From Jongsikchunia kroppenstedtii DSM 45133 (GTDB lineage: Bacteria > Actinomycetota > Actinomycetes > Mycobacteriales > Mycobacteriaceae), in NCBI RefSeq assembly GCF_000380485.1, contig NZ_AQYG01000043.1, positions 101,603-165,602 on the forward strand: a DNA stretch of 64,000 nt, given 5' to 3'. The notes under the pieces are model-generated. The model did no database searches, had not been told where the DNA came from, and saw nothing but the letters and a program-made list of their open reading frames with translations. The position numbers and the translations under genes are program-made. Positions 42,256-52,128 of this stretch are shown piece after piece. Numbering within the stretch: the first letter of the stretch is position 1; each line of letters begins with the position of its first letter.

Positions 42256-42555
42256 TCAGTGATTCCGGAAGGCGCCGTAGGTGCTCGAGAGGAACACGAC
42301 GAACAACGTGAACAGGAACCAGCCCGCGCCCTGCCACACCCGCCAACCGGCGTTGCGCCGCCACTGGCGATAGGTCTCGATCTGGGCGCCGATCGCACCC
42401 ACGAACACCACCAGCGGGAAAGCGATGAAGACCCCGATCGGAATGTCCGGCCCGGACACGGCGCGTGCGACCCCCAACACACCGAGTGCTACCGCGACGA
42501 CGGCTAGGCAATAGCCGACGGCCTGTTGATACGGCGAGCGTCCCTGAACATGCAT
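42256..42555 (-). CDS. Small membrane protein of unknown function
   Basis: 99 residues from ATG 42555 (MHVQGRSPYQQAVGYCLAVV). Three hydrophobic helices: YCLAVVAVALGVLGVARAV, IGVFIAFPLVVFVGAIGAQI and GAGWFLFTLFVVFLSS. It has a basic loop TYRQWRRNAGWRVWQ. Three-helix proteins of this type are common in Mycobacteriales, without known roles. It is divergent from the universal stress gene, 105 bp away. Confidence 0.75.
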   Translation of the reverse strand: MHVQGRSPYQQAVGYCLAVVAVALGVLGVARAVSGPDIPIGVFIAFPLVVFVGAIGAQIETYRQWRRNAGWRVWQGAGWFLFTLFVVFLSSTYGAFRNH

Positions 42556-42660
42556 CGTGGTTCTATCGTGGAGCCGAATGGGCCACGGGGTCAATGCCGG
42601 AATACTCTGAGCTGAGATCGTGTTGGTCGCTAATGAATTGCAGCGAGATGGGAGTCTCAG

Positions 42661-43521
42661 ATGAATGACCGGATCGTCGTTGGAGTCGATGGTTCTGGAC
42701 CATCCGATGAAGCCGTTGTCTGGGCCGCGAAGGCTGCCGAGCGCGAACATCGGGAGCTGCACCTCTACAGCATGTATCAGCTGCACAGCGCCGCCTACGC
42801 GGTCGCGCCCGTGCCGCAGGACGTGATCGATCGCGTGCGGACGGACGCCGAGGCGCTCGTCCGGGACGCCGCGGACAAGGCCCGCGCCGCCGCGCCGGAG
42901 ATCGAGATCACCGCCTCTGTCGCCGACAGCCGCCCGGCCGTGGCCCTCATCGACGCGTCGAAGACCGCGAGCATGGTCGTCGTCGGCAGCCGCGGACTCG
43001 GCGGTGCCAGCGGGCTGCTGCTGGGCTCGGTGGGCGCAGAGCTGGCGTCGAACTCGTACTCGCCCGTCGCGATCGTCCGCGGCGCGGCCGACGCGGCCGG
43101 GGGCCCGGTGGTGGTCGGCGTCGACGGATCCAAGCTCAGCCAGAACGCGGTGGCCGAGGCGTTCCGCCAGGCTTCCTTCCGCAACGCGAAACTCGTTGCG
43201 GTGCAGACCTGGTCGGATCTGCCCGATAGCGTGTTCGCGGGCTATGGCCTGGACGAGTCCGTGCTGCAGTCGGAGATCGACGAGGCGCGGGAGTCGCTGG
43301 GCGAGCGTCTGGCCGGCTACAGCGAGCAGTACCCGGACGTCGTGGTCGAGCGCGTCGTGTCGCCCGCCGGACCGGTGGAACAGCTCCTGGAGTCGTCGAA
43401 GAATGCGCAGCTGCTGGTCGTGGGTTCGCGCGGCCGCGGCGGCTTCACCAGCCTGCTGCTCGGCTCGACGAGCCAGGCGCTGCTGCACAAGGCCACCGTG
43501 CCGCTCCTGGTCGTGCGATAG
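42661..43521 (+). CDS. Tandem-domain universal stress protein
   Basis: 286 residues in two UspA domains. Each has the start IVVGVDGS / VVVGVDGSK and the ATP-binding loop G-x2-G-x9-G-S/T: GSRGLGGASGLLLGSVG (first) and GSRGRGGFTSLLLGSTS (second). Such proteins bind ATP and rise in hypoxia or stationary phase in mycobacteria. ATG 42661 follows GATGGGAG. Confidence 0.94.
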   Translation: MNDRIVVGVDGSGPSDEAVVWAAKAAEREHRELHLYSMYQLHSAAYAVAPVPQDVIDRVRTDAEALVRDAADKARAAAPEIEITASVADSRPAVALIDASKTASMVVVGSRGLGGASGLLLGSVGAELASNSYSPVAIVRGAADAAGGPVVVGVDGSKLSQNAVAEAFRQASFRNAKLVAVQTWSDLPDSVFAGYGLDESVLQSEIDEARESLGERLAGYSEQYPDVVVERVVSPAGPVEQLLESSKNAQLLVVGSRGRGGFTSLLLGSTSQALLHKATVPLLVVR

Positions 43522-43525
43522 GCGG

Positions 43526-45136
43526 CTACCGCCAGGAGGGTAGCCATAGCTGCTGATTCCAGATCTCTTGGGAGATCGGGTACCCCGTGAGGATCGGCCA
43601 CAGCCAGACGAAGTTGACCACACACAGCCCCATGTAGGTGGTCGCGATCAAGATGCCGATAGTTCTTCGTTCTCGTCCGAATGACGCGAAACGTCCATCG
43701 GCACCGAGGATGTCGCCGAGTATCAGCGCCAGCCCCATCACCAGGAACGGCGCCATGGACGTCGCGTAGAAGAAGTACATTTGCCGATCGAGGTTCATGA
43801 ACCACGGCAGGTAGTTGCTCAGATAACCGACCATCACGACGGCGTAGCGCCAATCGCGGCGGATCAGCCAGCGCCACATGCCCCACAGCAGCACCGGTAT
43901 CGAGAGCCACCACATGATCGGTGAGCCGATCAGATACATGCCGTGCACGCAGTCGCTGCCGTCGCACTTGTCAGGGCCGTAACCGATGGCATAGAGCATG
44001 GGGCGCAGGCTCATCGGCCACGTCCACGGCTTCGATTCCCACGGATGGTGGTTGCCGTTGGAGTTGGTCAGGTTCTCATGGAACTTGAGGACCTGGTCGA
44101 TCTCGTAGTACCAGAGCGACCGGAATGCGCCGGGAATCCATGACCAAGTGTGATCGTCGGGGACCTGCCGGCCGACCTCGAATCGGTAGACCGACGTCTC
44201 GCTGTTGAACCAAGGGATGTAGGTGGCCAGGTATACGAGCATCGGCAGGATCGCGAGGCTCGCAAAGGACGGCACCACGTCCCGCAGCAGCGTGCCTTTC
44301 CATGGCCGCGCAACGTGATACGCCTTGCGGCCCGCGACATCGAACGCCAGCGACAGCAACAGGAACGCCAGTACCACGTAGATCCCGGACCACTTGACGC
44401 CGCAGCCCAGCCCGAGCGCGATGGCGCAGCCGAATCGCCACCAGCGGAACCCGAGCCGTGGCCCGAGCGGCGAATCATGAATGCGCCCTTCGATATACAC
44501 GCGATACATGCGCTCGCGCTGCTGGTCGCGATCGGCCAGCAGGCACGACAGGGCGACGAGAATCAGGAAGGCCTGGAAGATGTCGAGCAGTCCGACCCGC
44601 GACGACACGTAGGTGACGGCGTCGACGGTGAGCAGGATGCCGGCGATCGCGCCGACCATCGTCGAGCGCGACAACCGGCGGACGATGCGAATCGTCAACA
44701 GCACCATGATCGTTCCGACGACCGCCGACATGAACCGCCAGCCGAGCGGCGAATAGCCGAACATCCATTCGCCGATGGCGATGAACCACTTGCCGACCGG
44801 CGGGTGCACGATCAGCCCGTAGCCGGGGTTGTCCTCGATCCAGTTGCCGCCGGTGAGTACCTGCCAGGCCTGCGGCACGTAATGCTTCTCGTCGAAGACG
44901 GGGGTGTGATTGTCGGTCGGGCTGGTCAGGTTCCAGAATCGGGTGACACCCGCGATGGCCGTGATGACCAGCGTGACGATCCAGCCCCGCAGTCGGTCGG
45001 GGGCGCCGAAGATCGGCAACGGGATCTCGGGCCCCGGCGCGCCGCCCATCGCTGCGGAGGTGCCAGGTGCCGGCGCCGGTGCAGCCGGATGGGGAGCAGT
45101 AGGTGCCGACACCCGGCCAATCGTAGGCTGTTGCAC
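43526..45136 (-). CDS. pmt: Protein O-mannosyltransferase (Pmt, GT39)
   Basis: 536 residues with about eleven membrane helices. Catalytic Asp-Glu in VFDEKHYVPQAW after helix 1, then ENPGYGLIVHPPVGKW-like loop and a C-terminal PMT_4TMC region with LDRQMYFFYATSMAPF. It transfers mannose from polyprenyl phosphate to secreted proteins during Sec export; corresponds to Rv1002c. The longest start is GTG 45136, only 17 bp from the divergent rsmI start, so a later start is possible (a methionine lies about 30 residues in). Confidence 0.93.
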   Translation of the reverse strand: MQQPTIGRVSAPTAPHPAAPAPAPGTSAAMGGAPGPEIPLPIFGAPDRLRGWIVTLVITAIAGVTRFWNLTSPTDNHTPVFDEKHYVPQAWQVLTGGNWIEDNPGYGLIVHPPVGKWFIAIGEWMFGYSPLGWRFMSAVVGTIMVLLTIRIVRRLSRSTMVGAIAGILLTVDAVTYVSSRVGLLDIFQAFLILVALSCLLADRDQQRERMYRVYIEGRIHDSPLGPRLGFRWWRFGCAIALGLGCGVKWSGIYVVLAFLLLSLAFDVAGRKAYHVARPWKGTLLRDVVPSFASLAILPMLVYLATYIPWFNSETSVYRFEVGRQVPDDHTWSWIPGAFRSLWYYEIDQVLKFHENLTNSNGNHHPWESKPWTWPMSLRPMLYAIGYGPDKCDGSDCVHGMYLIGSPIMWWLSIPVLLWGMWRWLIRRDWRYAVVMVGYLSNYLPWFMNLDRQMYFFYATSMAPFLVMGLALILGDILGADGRFASFGRERRTIGILIATTYMGLCVVNFVWLWPILTGYPISQEIWNQQLWLPSWR

Positions 45137-45153
45137 GGTGAAGGCGGTGGACG

Positions 45154-46044
45154 GTGGCTGACGGCGTAGGAGAAACGGACGCGCTCGCGGGTGCGGGCGG
45201 GTCCGGACCGGCGATTCCGCCGGGCACGCTGGTGCTGGCGGCCACGCCGATGGGGCAGTATGGCGATGCGTCGCCGCGGCTGGCGGCGGCGCTGGCGTCC
45301 GCCGATGTGGTGGCAGCCGAGGACACCCGCCGGACGAAGGCGCTGGCCGCCGCGTTGGGCGTGACCATCGGCGGCCGGGTGATCAGCTACTACGACCAGG
45401 TCGAGGCCAGCCGGACGCCGGATCTGGTGGCCGAGATCGCGGCCGGTTCGTCGGTCCTGGTGGTCACCGACGCCGGCATGCCCTCGGTCAGTGATCCCGG
45501 ATACAAACTCGTGGCGGCCTGCGTCGAGGCCGGCCTGCCCGTGACCTGTCTGCCCGGGCCGTCGGCGGTGACCACCGCGCTGGCCGTCTCGGGGCTGCCG
45601 ATGGAGCGGTTCTGCTTCGAGGGTTTCGCGCCGCGCAAGTCGGGCGCGCGGAAGAAGTGGTTTGCACCGCTGGCGACCGAGCCGCGGACGGCGGTGTTCT
45701 TCGAGGCCCCGCATCGGCTCGCCGACTGCCTGGCCGATGCCGTGGCGGTGCTTGGGCCGGATCGCCGCGCCGCGGTGTGCCGGGAGCTGACCAAGACCTA
45801 TGAAGAGGTGCGCCGCGGCACGCTCGGGGAGCTCGCGGAATGGGCCGCGGATGGGGTGCGCGGCGAGATCAGTGTGGTGCTCGCAGGCGCCGAGTCGACT
45901 CCACCGTCGGTGGCGGACCTGGTCGGCGAGGTGAACGAACTGGTCGGCGGCGGCACCCGGCTGAAGGATGCCTGCGCCGAGGTGGCCGCCCGGGCCGGGG
46001 TATCGCGCCGCGAACTCTATGAGGCGGTGCTGGCCGCGCGCTGA
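45154..46044 (+). CDS. rsmI: 16S rRNA C1402 2'-O-methyltransferase
   Basis: 296 residues. TP-methylase fold: PGTLVLAATPMGQYGDAS, VAAEDTRRTKAL, VVTDAGMPSVSDPG and LPGPSAVTTALAVSGLP. The usual ATPIGNLGD start is ATPMGQYGD here. It methylates the ribose of C1402 in the decoding centre. Matches Rv1003. GTG 45154 adds a 25-residue variable lead. It is divergent from pmt. Confidence 0.94.
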   Translation: MADGVGETDALAGAGGSGPAIPPGTLVLAATPMGQYGDASPRLAAALASADVVAAEDTRRTKALAAALGVTIGGRVISYYDQVEASRTPDLVAEIAAGSSVLVVTDAGMPSVSDPGYKLVAACVEAGLPVTCLPGPSAVTTALAVSGLPMERFCFEGFAPRKSGARKKWFAPLATEPRTAVFFEAPHRLADCLADAVAVLGPDRRAAVCRELTKTYEEVRRGTLGELAEWAADGVRGEISVVLAGAESTPPSVADLVGEVNELVGGGTRLKDACAEVAARAGVSRRELYEAVLAAR

Positions 46045-46066
46045 CAGCGGAAGGGTTGGCGGTGCG

Positions 46067-46504
46067 CTAGCGCATCGGGGCCGGGTCGCCCAGATGCGCG
46101 TTCAGGACCCGCTTGGCGCCGTCCGGGATGGCCCGGGCCGACTCGGTCTCGAGATCCGCTGCAACGCAGACGGTCTTGGCGAGGGCCACGCGCTTGCCCC
46201 AGGCGTCGAGCATCTCGTAGTCGAAGGTGAACGACGATTCGCCGACGCGGCTCACCCAGATGAGCACCTTGGCAGGATCGGGCGAATAGTGCAGCGGCCG
46301 CACGTATTCGATGTCCTGGCGGGCGATCAGGATCGGTCCCAGCACGGCGCGACTGTCGCCGTCGAACCACAGATCCATCGCGCGGACGCGAGTCTCCTCC
46401 AGGAGGCGGGCGAACTGCACGTTGTTGACGTGGTTCAGCGGATCCATATCGCCCCAGCGCAGCTGCAGCTCGATCGCCGTCGGATTGTTCTCACTGTCGG
46501 ACAC
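46067..46504 (-). CDS. Hotdog-fold acyl-CoA thioesterase
   Basis: 145 residues from GTG 46504. 4HBT-type pattern: LQLRWGDMDPLNHVNNVQFARLLEETR, in which the D-x-D-x-x-x-H-V-N-N stretch carries the catalytic Asp. Then DIEYVRPLHYSP and FDYEMLDAWGKRVA. It hydrolyses acyl-CoA esters. It is convergent with rsmI and follows the TetR gene on the same strand, beside an acyl-CoA dehydrogenase, which suggests fatty-acid or branched-chain metabolism. Confidence 0.88.
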   Translation of the reverse strand: MSDSENNPTAIELQLRWGDMDPLNHVNNVQFARLLEETRVRAMDLWFDGDSRAVLGPILIARQDIEYVRPLHYSPDPAKVLIWVSRVGESSFTFDYEMLDAWGKRVALAKTVCVAADLETESARAIPDGAKRVLNAHLGDPAPMR

Positions 46505-46539
46505 GCACTGCACTGTAGGCGACCGGAAACGGCCCTCGA

Positions 46540-47127
46540 TCAGTCGGTGACGGCGATTGTGACCTGCGGCTTAGAACCGTCGCCGGTGTGGGCGATGCGA
46601 TCCCACGCGGCATCGACCAGTGGTTGCAGCAGCAGGTCGCCCAGCTGGCGCATCAGCACATCCACCACCTGGGTGGACTCCGGGCGCCGGGTTGACGCCA
46701 GGCCGGCGCTGCGCATCGCGGCGACCTCGTGCCGGGTCAACTCGACCAGGGCATCGACGAGATGGATATTGCGTTCGGACGGGTCGAGGATCGCCCGGCG
46801 GAGATACTGCACGACCGTGGGATTGTCGGCCAGCATCTCGCGTACCGCGGCGTCACGCGCCGCCGCGACGGTCGCGGCATTTCCGTGCGGATCAACCGAA
46901 TTGACCGTCTGCGAGAAGTAGTCGACGACGAGCTGATCGACCGAGTCGCGCAGGCCGGCCTTGGTCTTGTAGTGGTGCTGGACGAGCCCGAGGGTGACAC
47001 CGGCGGCGGTGGCGATCGCGCGCAGCGACACGCGTTCCTCGCCGTGCTCGGCGTAGAGGTCCAGGGCGGCATTGCGGATCCGTGCCTTGGCGGTCAGATC
47101 GTCATCGGTCGCTCGGGGATTGACCAC
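46540..47127 (-). CDS. TetR-family regulator
   Basis: 195 residues from GTG 47127. Helix-turn-helix ISLRAIATAAGVTLGLVQHHYKT-like (SLRAIATAAGVTLGLVQHHY) after the ARIRNAALDLYAEHGEERV helix. C-terminal helical ligand domain with RRAILDPSERNIHLVDAL. It is divergent from the acyl-CoA dehydrogenase gene at 47277 and probably represses it through the GGTCA-type sites in the gap. Confidence 0.88.
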   Translation of the reverse strand: MVNPRATDDDLTAKARIRNAALDLYAEHGEERVSLRAIATAAGVTLGLVQHHYKTKAGLRDSVDQLVVDYFSQTVNSVDPHGNAATVAAARDAAVREMLADNPTVVQYLRRAILDPSERNIHLVDALVELTRHEVAAMRSAGLASTRRPESTQVVDVLMRQLGDLLLQPLVDAAWDRIAHTGDGSKPQVTIAVTD

Positions 47128-47165
47128 CCTGCCTCCTTCTTCGCTGCTCGCCGGATGCCGAAATC

Positions 47166-47253
47166 CTAGGTCAGGTGGACGTGTGACTCAGACAACTGTA
47201 CCGGCGCATCTTTTCCGATACACACGTATAGTGCACTGGGTACCTGACCCAGT
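47166..47253. promoter_or_regulatory. Two GGTCA-type operator candidates
   Basis: CTAGGTCAGGTGGAC (47166-47180) on the plus strand and CTGGGTCAGGTACCC on the minus strand (47252-47238) share CTRGGTCAGRT. The second sits in the palindrome ACTGGGT-n5-ACCCAGT (47235-47253), 23 bp before the acyl-CoA dehydrogenase ATG. The same motif occurs at 59058-59072. Confidence 0.55.
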
Positions 47254-47276
47254 CCAGAAGATCAATTGGAGATCCG

Positions 47277-48437
47277 ATGTCACAGCTGTTTCCCGACTAC
47301 CGGCCCACCTGGGAGACCGACGCGCACCGTGACCTGCGCCGGCACGCCGCCGACTTCATCAAGAAGGAAGCGTCGCCGCATCGCGAGCGCTGGTCGCAGC
47401 AGCACGCCGTCGACCGCGAGTTCTGGAACAAGGCCGGCGACGCCGGACTCCTCGGGCTCGATCTCGATGAGAAGTGGGGTGGCGCGGGCGGCGACTTCGG
47501 CATGCAGGCCGTGGTCCAGGAAGAGCTGATCTACGCGCACGACAACGGATTCGGCTTCTCGGTGCATTCGCCGATCGTCTCGAAGTACCTCGAGAACTAC
47601 GGCAACGACCAGCAGCGGGCCCGCTGGCTGCCGGGTGTCATCAGTGGCGAACTGGTGGCGGCGATCTCGATGACGGAGCCGGGGACCGGTTCGGATCTGC
47701 AGTCCGTGCGCACCACCGCGATTCGCGACGGCGACCATTACGTCATCAACGGCTCGAAGACCTTCATCTCCAACGGAACCCACTGCGACCTGCTGGTGAT
47801 CGTCGCCAAGACCGATCCGTCGCAGGGCGCCGCGGGTGTCTCGTTGATCGTCGCCGAGACGAAGGATCTGCCCGGATTCGAGCGCGGCCGCGTCCTCGAG
47901 AAGATGGGGCAGCATGCCCAGGACACGCGCGAGCTGTTCTTCACCGACATGCGGGTTCCGGTGGCGAATCTCCTTGGCGAGCAGGAGGGCCTGGGCTTCT
48001 ACCAGCTGATGGGCGAGCTCGCCCGCGAGCGGCTGATCATCGCGTCGGTGTGTTCGGCGCTGGCCGAGGCCGCGATCCTGGAGGCGCTGCAGTACTCGAA
48101 GGATCGTGAAGCGTTCGGACGGCCGATCGGCAAGTTCCAGCACAATGCGTTCGTGCTGGCGGAGTGCAAGACCGAGGCGTTCGCGATCAAGTGCACCGTC
48201 GACACCGCCATCCAGCAGTACATCGACGGCCACAACGATCCGGCCACAGCGTCGATGGCCAAGCTGTTCGCCGCCGAGACCAGCGACAAGATCGTCGACC
48301 GCTGCCTGCAGCTGTTCGGTGGCTACGGCTACATGATGGAGTACCCGATCGCCAACATGTACACCGGATCTCGCGTCAACCGCATCTACGGCGGTACCAG
48401 CGAGATCATGAAGGAGATCATCTCCCGCTCGATGTAG
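47277..48437 (+). CDS. Acyl-CoA dehydrogenase
   Basis: 386 residues. FAD and substrate motifs: ISMTEPGTGSDLQSVRTTA, INGSKTFISNG, ERLIIASVCSALAEAAI, YSKDREAFGRPIGKFQ, QLFGGYGYMMEYPI, and the catalytic-base segment IYGGTSEIMKEIISRS. It introduces an alpha,beta double bond into an acyl-CoA with electron transfer to ETF. Closest in style to long- or branched-chain enzymes. ATG 47277 after TTGGAGA. Its promoter carries the candidate TetR sites. Confidence 0.94.
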   Translation: MSQLFPDYRPTWETDAHRDLRRHAADFIKKEASPHRERWSQQHAVDREFWNKAGDAGLLGLDLDEKWGGAGGDFGMQAVVQEELIYAHDNGFGFSVHSPIVSKYLENYGNDQQRARWLPGVISGELVAAISMTEPGTGSDLQSVRTTAIRDGDHYVINGSKTFISNGTHCDLLVIVAKTDPSQGAAGVSLIVAETKDLPGFERGRVLEKMGQHAQDTRELFFTDMRVPVANLLGEQEGLGFYQLMGELARERLIIASVCSALAEAAILEALQYSKDREAFGRPIGKFQHNAFVLAECKTEAFAIKCTVDTAIQQYIDGHNDPATASMAKLFAAETSDKIVDRCLQLFGGYGYMMEYPIANMYTGSRVNRIYGGTSEIMKEIISRSM

Positions 48438-48443
48438 TCCGCG

Positions 48444-49616
48444 TTACGGCACGGTCGGCGACGAGGCCGCGAGCGCCAGGATGCTCGCGGCCTTGTCCCG
48501 GCACTCCTGCCATTCGCGTTCGGGGATCGAGTCGATGGTGATTCCGCCGCCGACGCCGAGCGCCGTGGACCCGTCGGGCGCAATCTCGACCGTCCGGATG
48601 GCGACATTGAGATCGATGCCGTCGGGCGTCGCGACTCCGATTGCACCGCAATAGAAATCGCGACCACGCTGTTCCCAGCCGCGCAGCAGTTCGAGGGCGC
48701 GCCGTTTCGGCGTGCCGGTGACCGAGGCGGGCGGGAAGGTGGCGGCCATCAGCTCGGTGTCGGTGGTGCCGGCCCGCAGCCGGGCCTGCACCATCGACAC
48801 CAGATGCCAGACGCCGGGTGCCGGATGGATCGCCAGCAGCTCGGGAACCGTCACACTGCCAGGGACGGCGACGCGGCCGAAGTCGTTGCGGACCAGGTCG
48901 ACGATCATGATGTTCTCGGCGACGTCCTTGACCGAGGCGCGCAGCTCGGCGGGATCGGCCGCGGCCGGCAGCGTGCCCTTGATCGGGCTGGACTCGACCC
49001 GGTCGCCGCGGCGGCGCACGAAGGTCTCCGGCGAGAACGACGCGATCGCACCCCAATCACCCTGCAGATAGGCCGATTTCACCGCCGACATGGTGTCGGC
49101 GCCGTCGGCGAAGAGGTCTATCGGGTTACCGGTCAGTGATCCGCGATAGGCGGTGCACACGCATGCCTGGTAGACCTCGCCGGCGCGGATGGCGTCCAGG
49201 CACTGCTCGATGGCGAATAAATGTGGTTGCTTCGGCGGCGGTGCCCAGTCGGCCGACCAGCCCGATCCGGCCGCACCCGTCAGTGCCGATCCCACCCAGT
49301 CGGGAACCGTTGTGGCGTTGACGGATTCGTACCACCAGCGGCCGTCTCGGTCGAGGCGCAGGATCTCGTCGGTGATGCCGCCGACGGCCGCGCCGTCGAA
49401 TCGGTAGGCGCCGAACCACCACCCGGACAGGGCTTCTGGGATCGGCTCACCCTCGGCGATCGCGATCGACGGGGCGACCACCGCCGACGAACCGAGCCAG
49501 TCGCCGATCAGCGCGGCCGGAGGAGCGGCGCCGAGCTGCCGAGCGCGTTGATCGAGTGCGCGCAGGACCGCGGTCGCCGGTGCAGCGGGCCCGAGGTCAG
49601 TCGCGAACCGCGCCAC
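48444..49616 (-). CDS. pabB: Aminodeoxychorismate synthase component I
   Basis: 390 residues. Chorismate-binding core: AIEQCLDAIRAGEVYQACVC, SSPIKGTLPA, ENIMIVDLVRNDFGRV, FPPASVTGTPKRRALELL and YCGAIGVATPDGIDLNVAIRT. The PIKGT motif marks the PabB rather than the TrpE type. It makes 4-amino-4-deoxychorismate for p-aminobenzoate and folate. Matches Rv1005c. GTG 49616 lies 6 bp after the metG stop codon on the same strand, so both may be co-transcribed. Confidence 0.93.
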   Translation of the reverse strand: MARFATDLGPAAPATAVLRALDQRARQLGAAPPAALIGDWLGSSAVVAPSIAIAEGEPIPEALSGWWFGAYRFDGAAVGGITDEILRLDRDGRWWYESVNATTVPDWVGSALTGAAGSGWSADWAPPPKQPHLFAIEQCLDAIRAGEVYQACVCTAYRGSLTGNPIDLFADGADTMSAVKSAYLQGDWGAIASFSPETFVRRRGDRVESSPIKGTLPAAADPAELRASVKDVAENIMIVDLVRNDFGRVAVPGSVTVPELLAIHPAPGVWHLVSMVQARLRAGTTDTELMAATFPPASVTGTPKRRALELLRGWEQRGRDFYCGAIGVATPDGIDLNVAIRTVEIAPDGSTALGVGGGITIDSIPEREWQECRDKAASILALAASSPTVP

Positions 49617-49622
49617 GCGGCA

Positions 49623-51206
49623 TCAGCCCTCCTCGGGCGCCACGTACCGGGGGAAGACCGGGCTGGGCTTGGGCAGCACGGCGCCGGCCGACAGGCGGTC
49701 GCCGATGGCGCTGAAGTCGCGTCGATCCTGCGGCACCTCAAGCAGATCCAGGATCTTGGCCGACGATTCCGGCATCACCGGCTGGGTCAGCAGCGACACG
49801 ATGCGGACCACCTCGGCGCAGACATAGAGCACCACGCCGGTGCGGGCCAGGTCGGTTTTCGCGAGCTTCCACGGCTCCTCGGCCGAGATGTACCGGTTGG
49901 TCTCCGCGAGCACCTCCCAGATCGCCTCGAGCGCGAGATGCAGTGCCTGCTGGTCGAAATGCGCGCGTACCCGGTCGAGCAGACCGTCCGCGCGGGCCAG
50001 CAATGCGGTGTCGGTGTCGGACAGCTGCTCCGGCGCCGGCACCACCGAGTCGAAGTACTTGCCGATCATCGACAGCGTGCGCTGCGCGAGATTGCCGAAT
50101 TCGTTTGCCAGGTCGGCATTCATCCGCGACACGATCGCCTCATGCGAGTACGAGCCGTCCTGGCCGTAGGGCACCTCGCGCAGGAAGAAATAGCGCACCG
50201 GGTCGACGCCGAACTCGTCCATCATCGCGTTCGGGTCGACGACGTTGCCGACCGACTTGCTCATCTTCTGGCCCTTGTTGAACAGGAAGCCATGGGCGAA
50301 AACGCGTTTCGGCAGTTCGATGCCCGCGCTCATCAGGAAGGCAGGCCAGTACACGCAGTGGAAGCGGACGATGTCCTTGCCGATGATGTGCAGATTCGCC
50401 GGCCAGTAATGCGCCAGTCGATCCTCGTCGTCGGGAAAACCGGCGCCGGTGAGGTAGTTGGTGAGTGCGTCGACCCAGACGTACATGACGTGTCCGTCGG
50501 CATCGGGGACCTTGACTCCCCAGTCGAAGGTGGTGCGCGAGATCGACAGGTCACGCAGGCCGCTGCCGACAAAGCTGACGATCTCGTTGCGCCGGGTGTC
50601 GGGTCCGATGAACTCCGGATGCTCGGCGTAGTGCGCCAGCAATTTGTCTTGGTAGGCAGAGAGTTTGAAGAAGTAGCTCTCTTCCTCGGTCCACTCGACC
50701 GGGGTCCCGGTCTCGGTCGCGATCCGAGTGCCGTCCTCGGCGACGGTGGTGTCGTCCTCGGTATAGAAGGCCTCGTCGCGCACCGAGTACCAGCCGGAAT
50801 AGCGGTCGAGATAGATGTCGCCGTTGGCCTCCATGCGGCGCCAGATCTCTTGGCTGGCAACGTGATGGTCGGCGTCGGTGGTGCGGATGAACCGGTCGAA
50901 CGAGCTGCCGAGCCGCTCCTGCAGTTGCTTGAACGCGGCCGTGTTGCGGGCGGCGAGCTCGGCGGTGTCGACGCCCTCGTTGCGCGCCGTCTGCCACACC
51001 TTCTGGCCATGTTCGTCGGTCCCGGTCAGGAAGAAGACGTCGAAGCCGTCGAGCCGCTTGAAGCGAGCGATGGCGTCGGCGGACGCGTACTCGTAGGCGT
51101 GCCCGATATGCGGGGCGCCGTTGGGGTATGCGATGGCGGTCGTCACGAAATAGCTGGGTTTGTCGGTGACGGTGGAGGCAGGGCCGTTGGACGCGGGCGT
51201 GTTCAT
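49623..51206 (-). CDS. metG: Methionyl-tRNA synthetase
   Basis: 527 residues. Class I signatures HIGH at 33-36 ([10 protein letters not shown]) and KMSKS at 314-318, plus [13 protein letters not shown]. The C-terminal anticodon-binding helical domain is present, with no trailing EMAP/Trbp111 domain, as in mycobacterial MetS (Rv1007c). Charges tRNA-Met. An N-terminal extension of about 15 residues precedes the usual start. Confidence 0.97.
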   Translation of the reverse strand: MNTPASNGPASTVTDKPSYFVTTAIAYPNGAPHIGHAYEYASADAIARFKRLDGFDVFFLTGTDEHGQKVWQTARNEGVDTAELAARNTAAFKQLQERLGSSFDRFIRTTDADHHVASQEIWRRMEANGDIYLDRYSGWYSVRDEAFYTEDDTTVAEDGTRIATETGTPVEWTEEESYFFKLSAYQDKLLAHYAEHPEFIGPDTRRNEIVSFVGSGLRDLSISRTTFDWGVKVPDADGHVMYVWVDALTNYLTGAGFPDDEDRLAHYWPANLHIIGKDIVRFHCVYWPAFLMSAGIELPKRVFAHGFLFNKGQKMSKSVGNVVDPNAMMDEFGVDPVRYFFLREVPYGQDGSYSHEAIVSRMNADLANEFGNLAQRTLSMIGKYFDSVVPAPEQLSDTDTALLARADGLLDRVRAHFDQQALHLALEAIWEVLAETNRYISAEEPWKLAKTDLARTGVVLYVCAEVVRIVSLLTQPVMPESSAKILDLLEVPQDRRDFSAIGDRLSAGAVLPKPSPVFPRYVAPEEG

Positions 51207-51263
51207 GATCTGGCCAGCTTATCGGGATGCGCCGCTCGCGGTTCGGTGGGCACAATGTGCCGT

Positions 51264-52106
51264 ATGGCTCCGGTGCAACGGGCATTCGCCCAGGTAGACG
51301 TGTTCACTTCCGGTCCGCTCAGCGGCAATCCGGTGGCGGTGGTGCTCGACGGCGACGGCCTGTCGACCGAGCAGATGCAGCGGTTCGCCAATTGGACCAA
51401 CCTGTCGGAGACCACCTTCTTCTGCGCCCCGACCGAGCCGACCGCCGATTACCGCCTGCGCATCTTCACCCCGGGCACCGAGCTGCCATTCGCCGGACAC
51501 CCCACGCTGGGCAGCGCTGCGGCCTGGCTCGCGATGGGCAAGGAGCCCAAGGGCGCCGACATCGTTCAGGAATGCGGGGCCGGTCTGGTGACGATCCGCC
51601 GCGACGGCGAGGACCTCACGTTCGCAGCGCCGCCGCTGGTGCGATCCGGTCCTCTGGATGCGGACACGCTGGGTCGGGCCGCGGCCGGTCTGGGGCTGTC
51701 GCCCTCCGACATCACCGCGTCGGCGTGGGTCGACAACGGCCCGGGCTGGCTCGGGCTGATGCTGACATCGGGGGAGCGGGTGCTGCAGTTGCAGCCGGAC
51801 TTCGCCGCGATCGGCGATCTCATGATCGGCGTGATCGGGCCGTACCGGGACGGCTCGGATGCCCCGGACTATGAGGTGCGGGCGTTCGCCCCGGGGGTCG
51901 GCGTGCCGGAGGATCCGGTGACCGGCAGCCTGAACGCGGGCCTGGCGGTGTGGCTGCGCGGCGAAGAGCAGGTGCCCGATCGGTACGTCGCCGCGCAGGG
52001 TGCGGCGCTCGGCCGCGCCGGCCGGCTCCGGATCTGCGACGACGGCACCGATGTGTGGGTCGGCGGGGTCAGCGACATCACCATCACCGGCACCGTTCGT
52101 ATATAG
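51264..52106 (+). CDS. PhzF-family isomerase/epimerase
   Basis: 280 residues from ATG 51264; an ATG at 51255 adds three. Catalytic E49 in NLSETTFFC, family starts VDVFTSGPLSGNPVAVVLDG, FTPGTELPFAGHPTLGSAAA, and RAFAPGVGVPEDPVTGSLNAGL in the second barrel. PhzF proteins shift double bonds by general acid-base catalysis; the substrate here is unknown. It is divergent from metG with 57 bp between starts and precedes tatD by 22 bp. Confidence 0.92.
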   Translation: MAPVQRAFAQVDVFTSGPLSGNPVAVVLDGDGLSTEQMQRFANWTNLSETTFFCAPTEPTADYRLRIFTPGTELPFAGHPTLGSAAAWLAMGKEPKGADIVQECGAGLVTIRRDGEDLTFAAPPLVRSGPLDADTLGRAAAGLGLSPSDITASAWVDNGPGWLGLMLTSGERVLQLQPDFAAIGDLMIGVIGPYRDGSDAPDYEVRAFAPGVGVPEDPVTGSLNAGLAVWLRGEEQVPDRYVAAQGAALGRAGRLRICDDGTDVWVGGVSDITITGTVRI

Positions 52107-52128
52107 ATAGCCACCTATAGTTCGGCAC

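Noticed and set aside
49221..51263. Very long plus-strand frame leading into the PhzF gene
   Set aside because: It is antisense to metG and pabB. The conserved PhzF start is at 51264.
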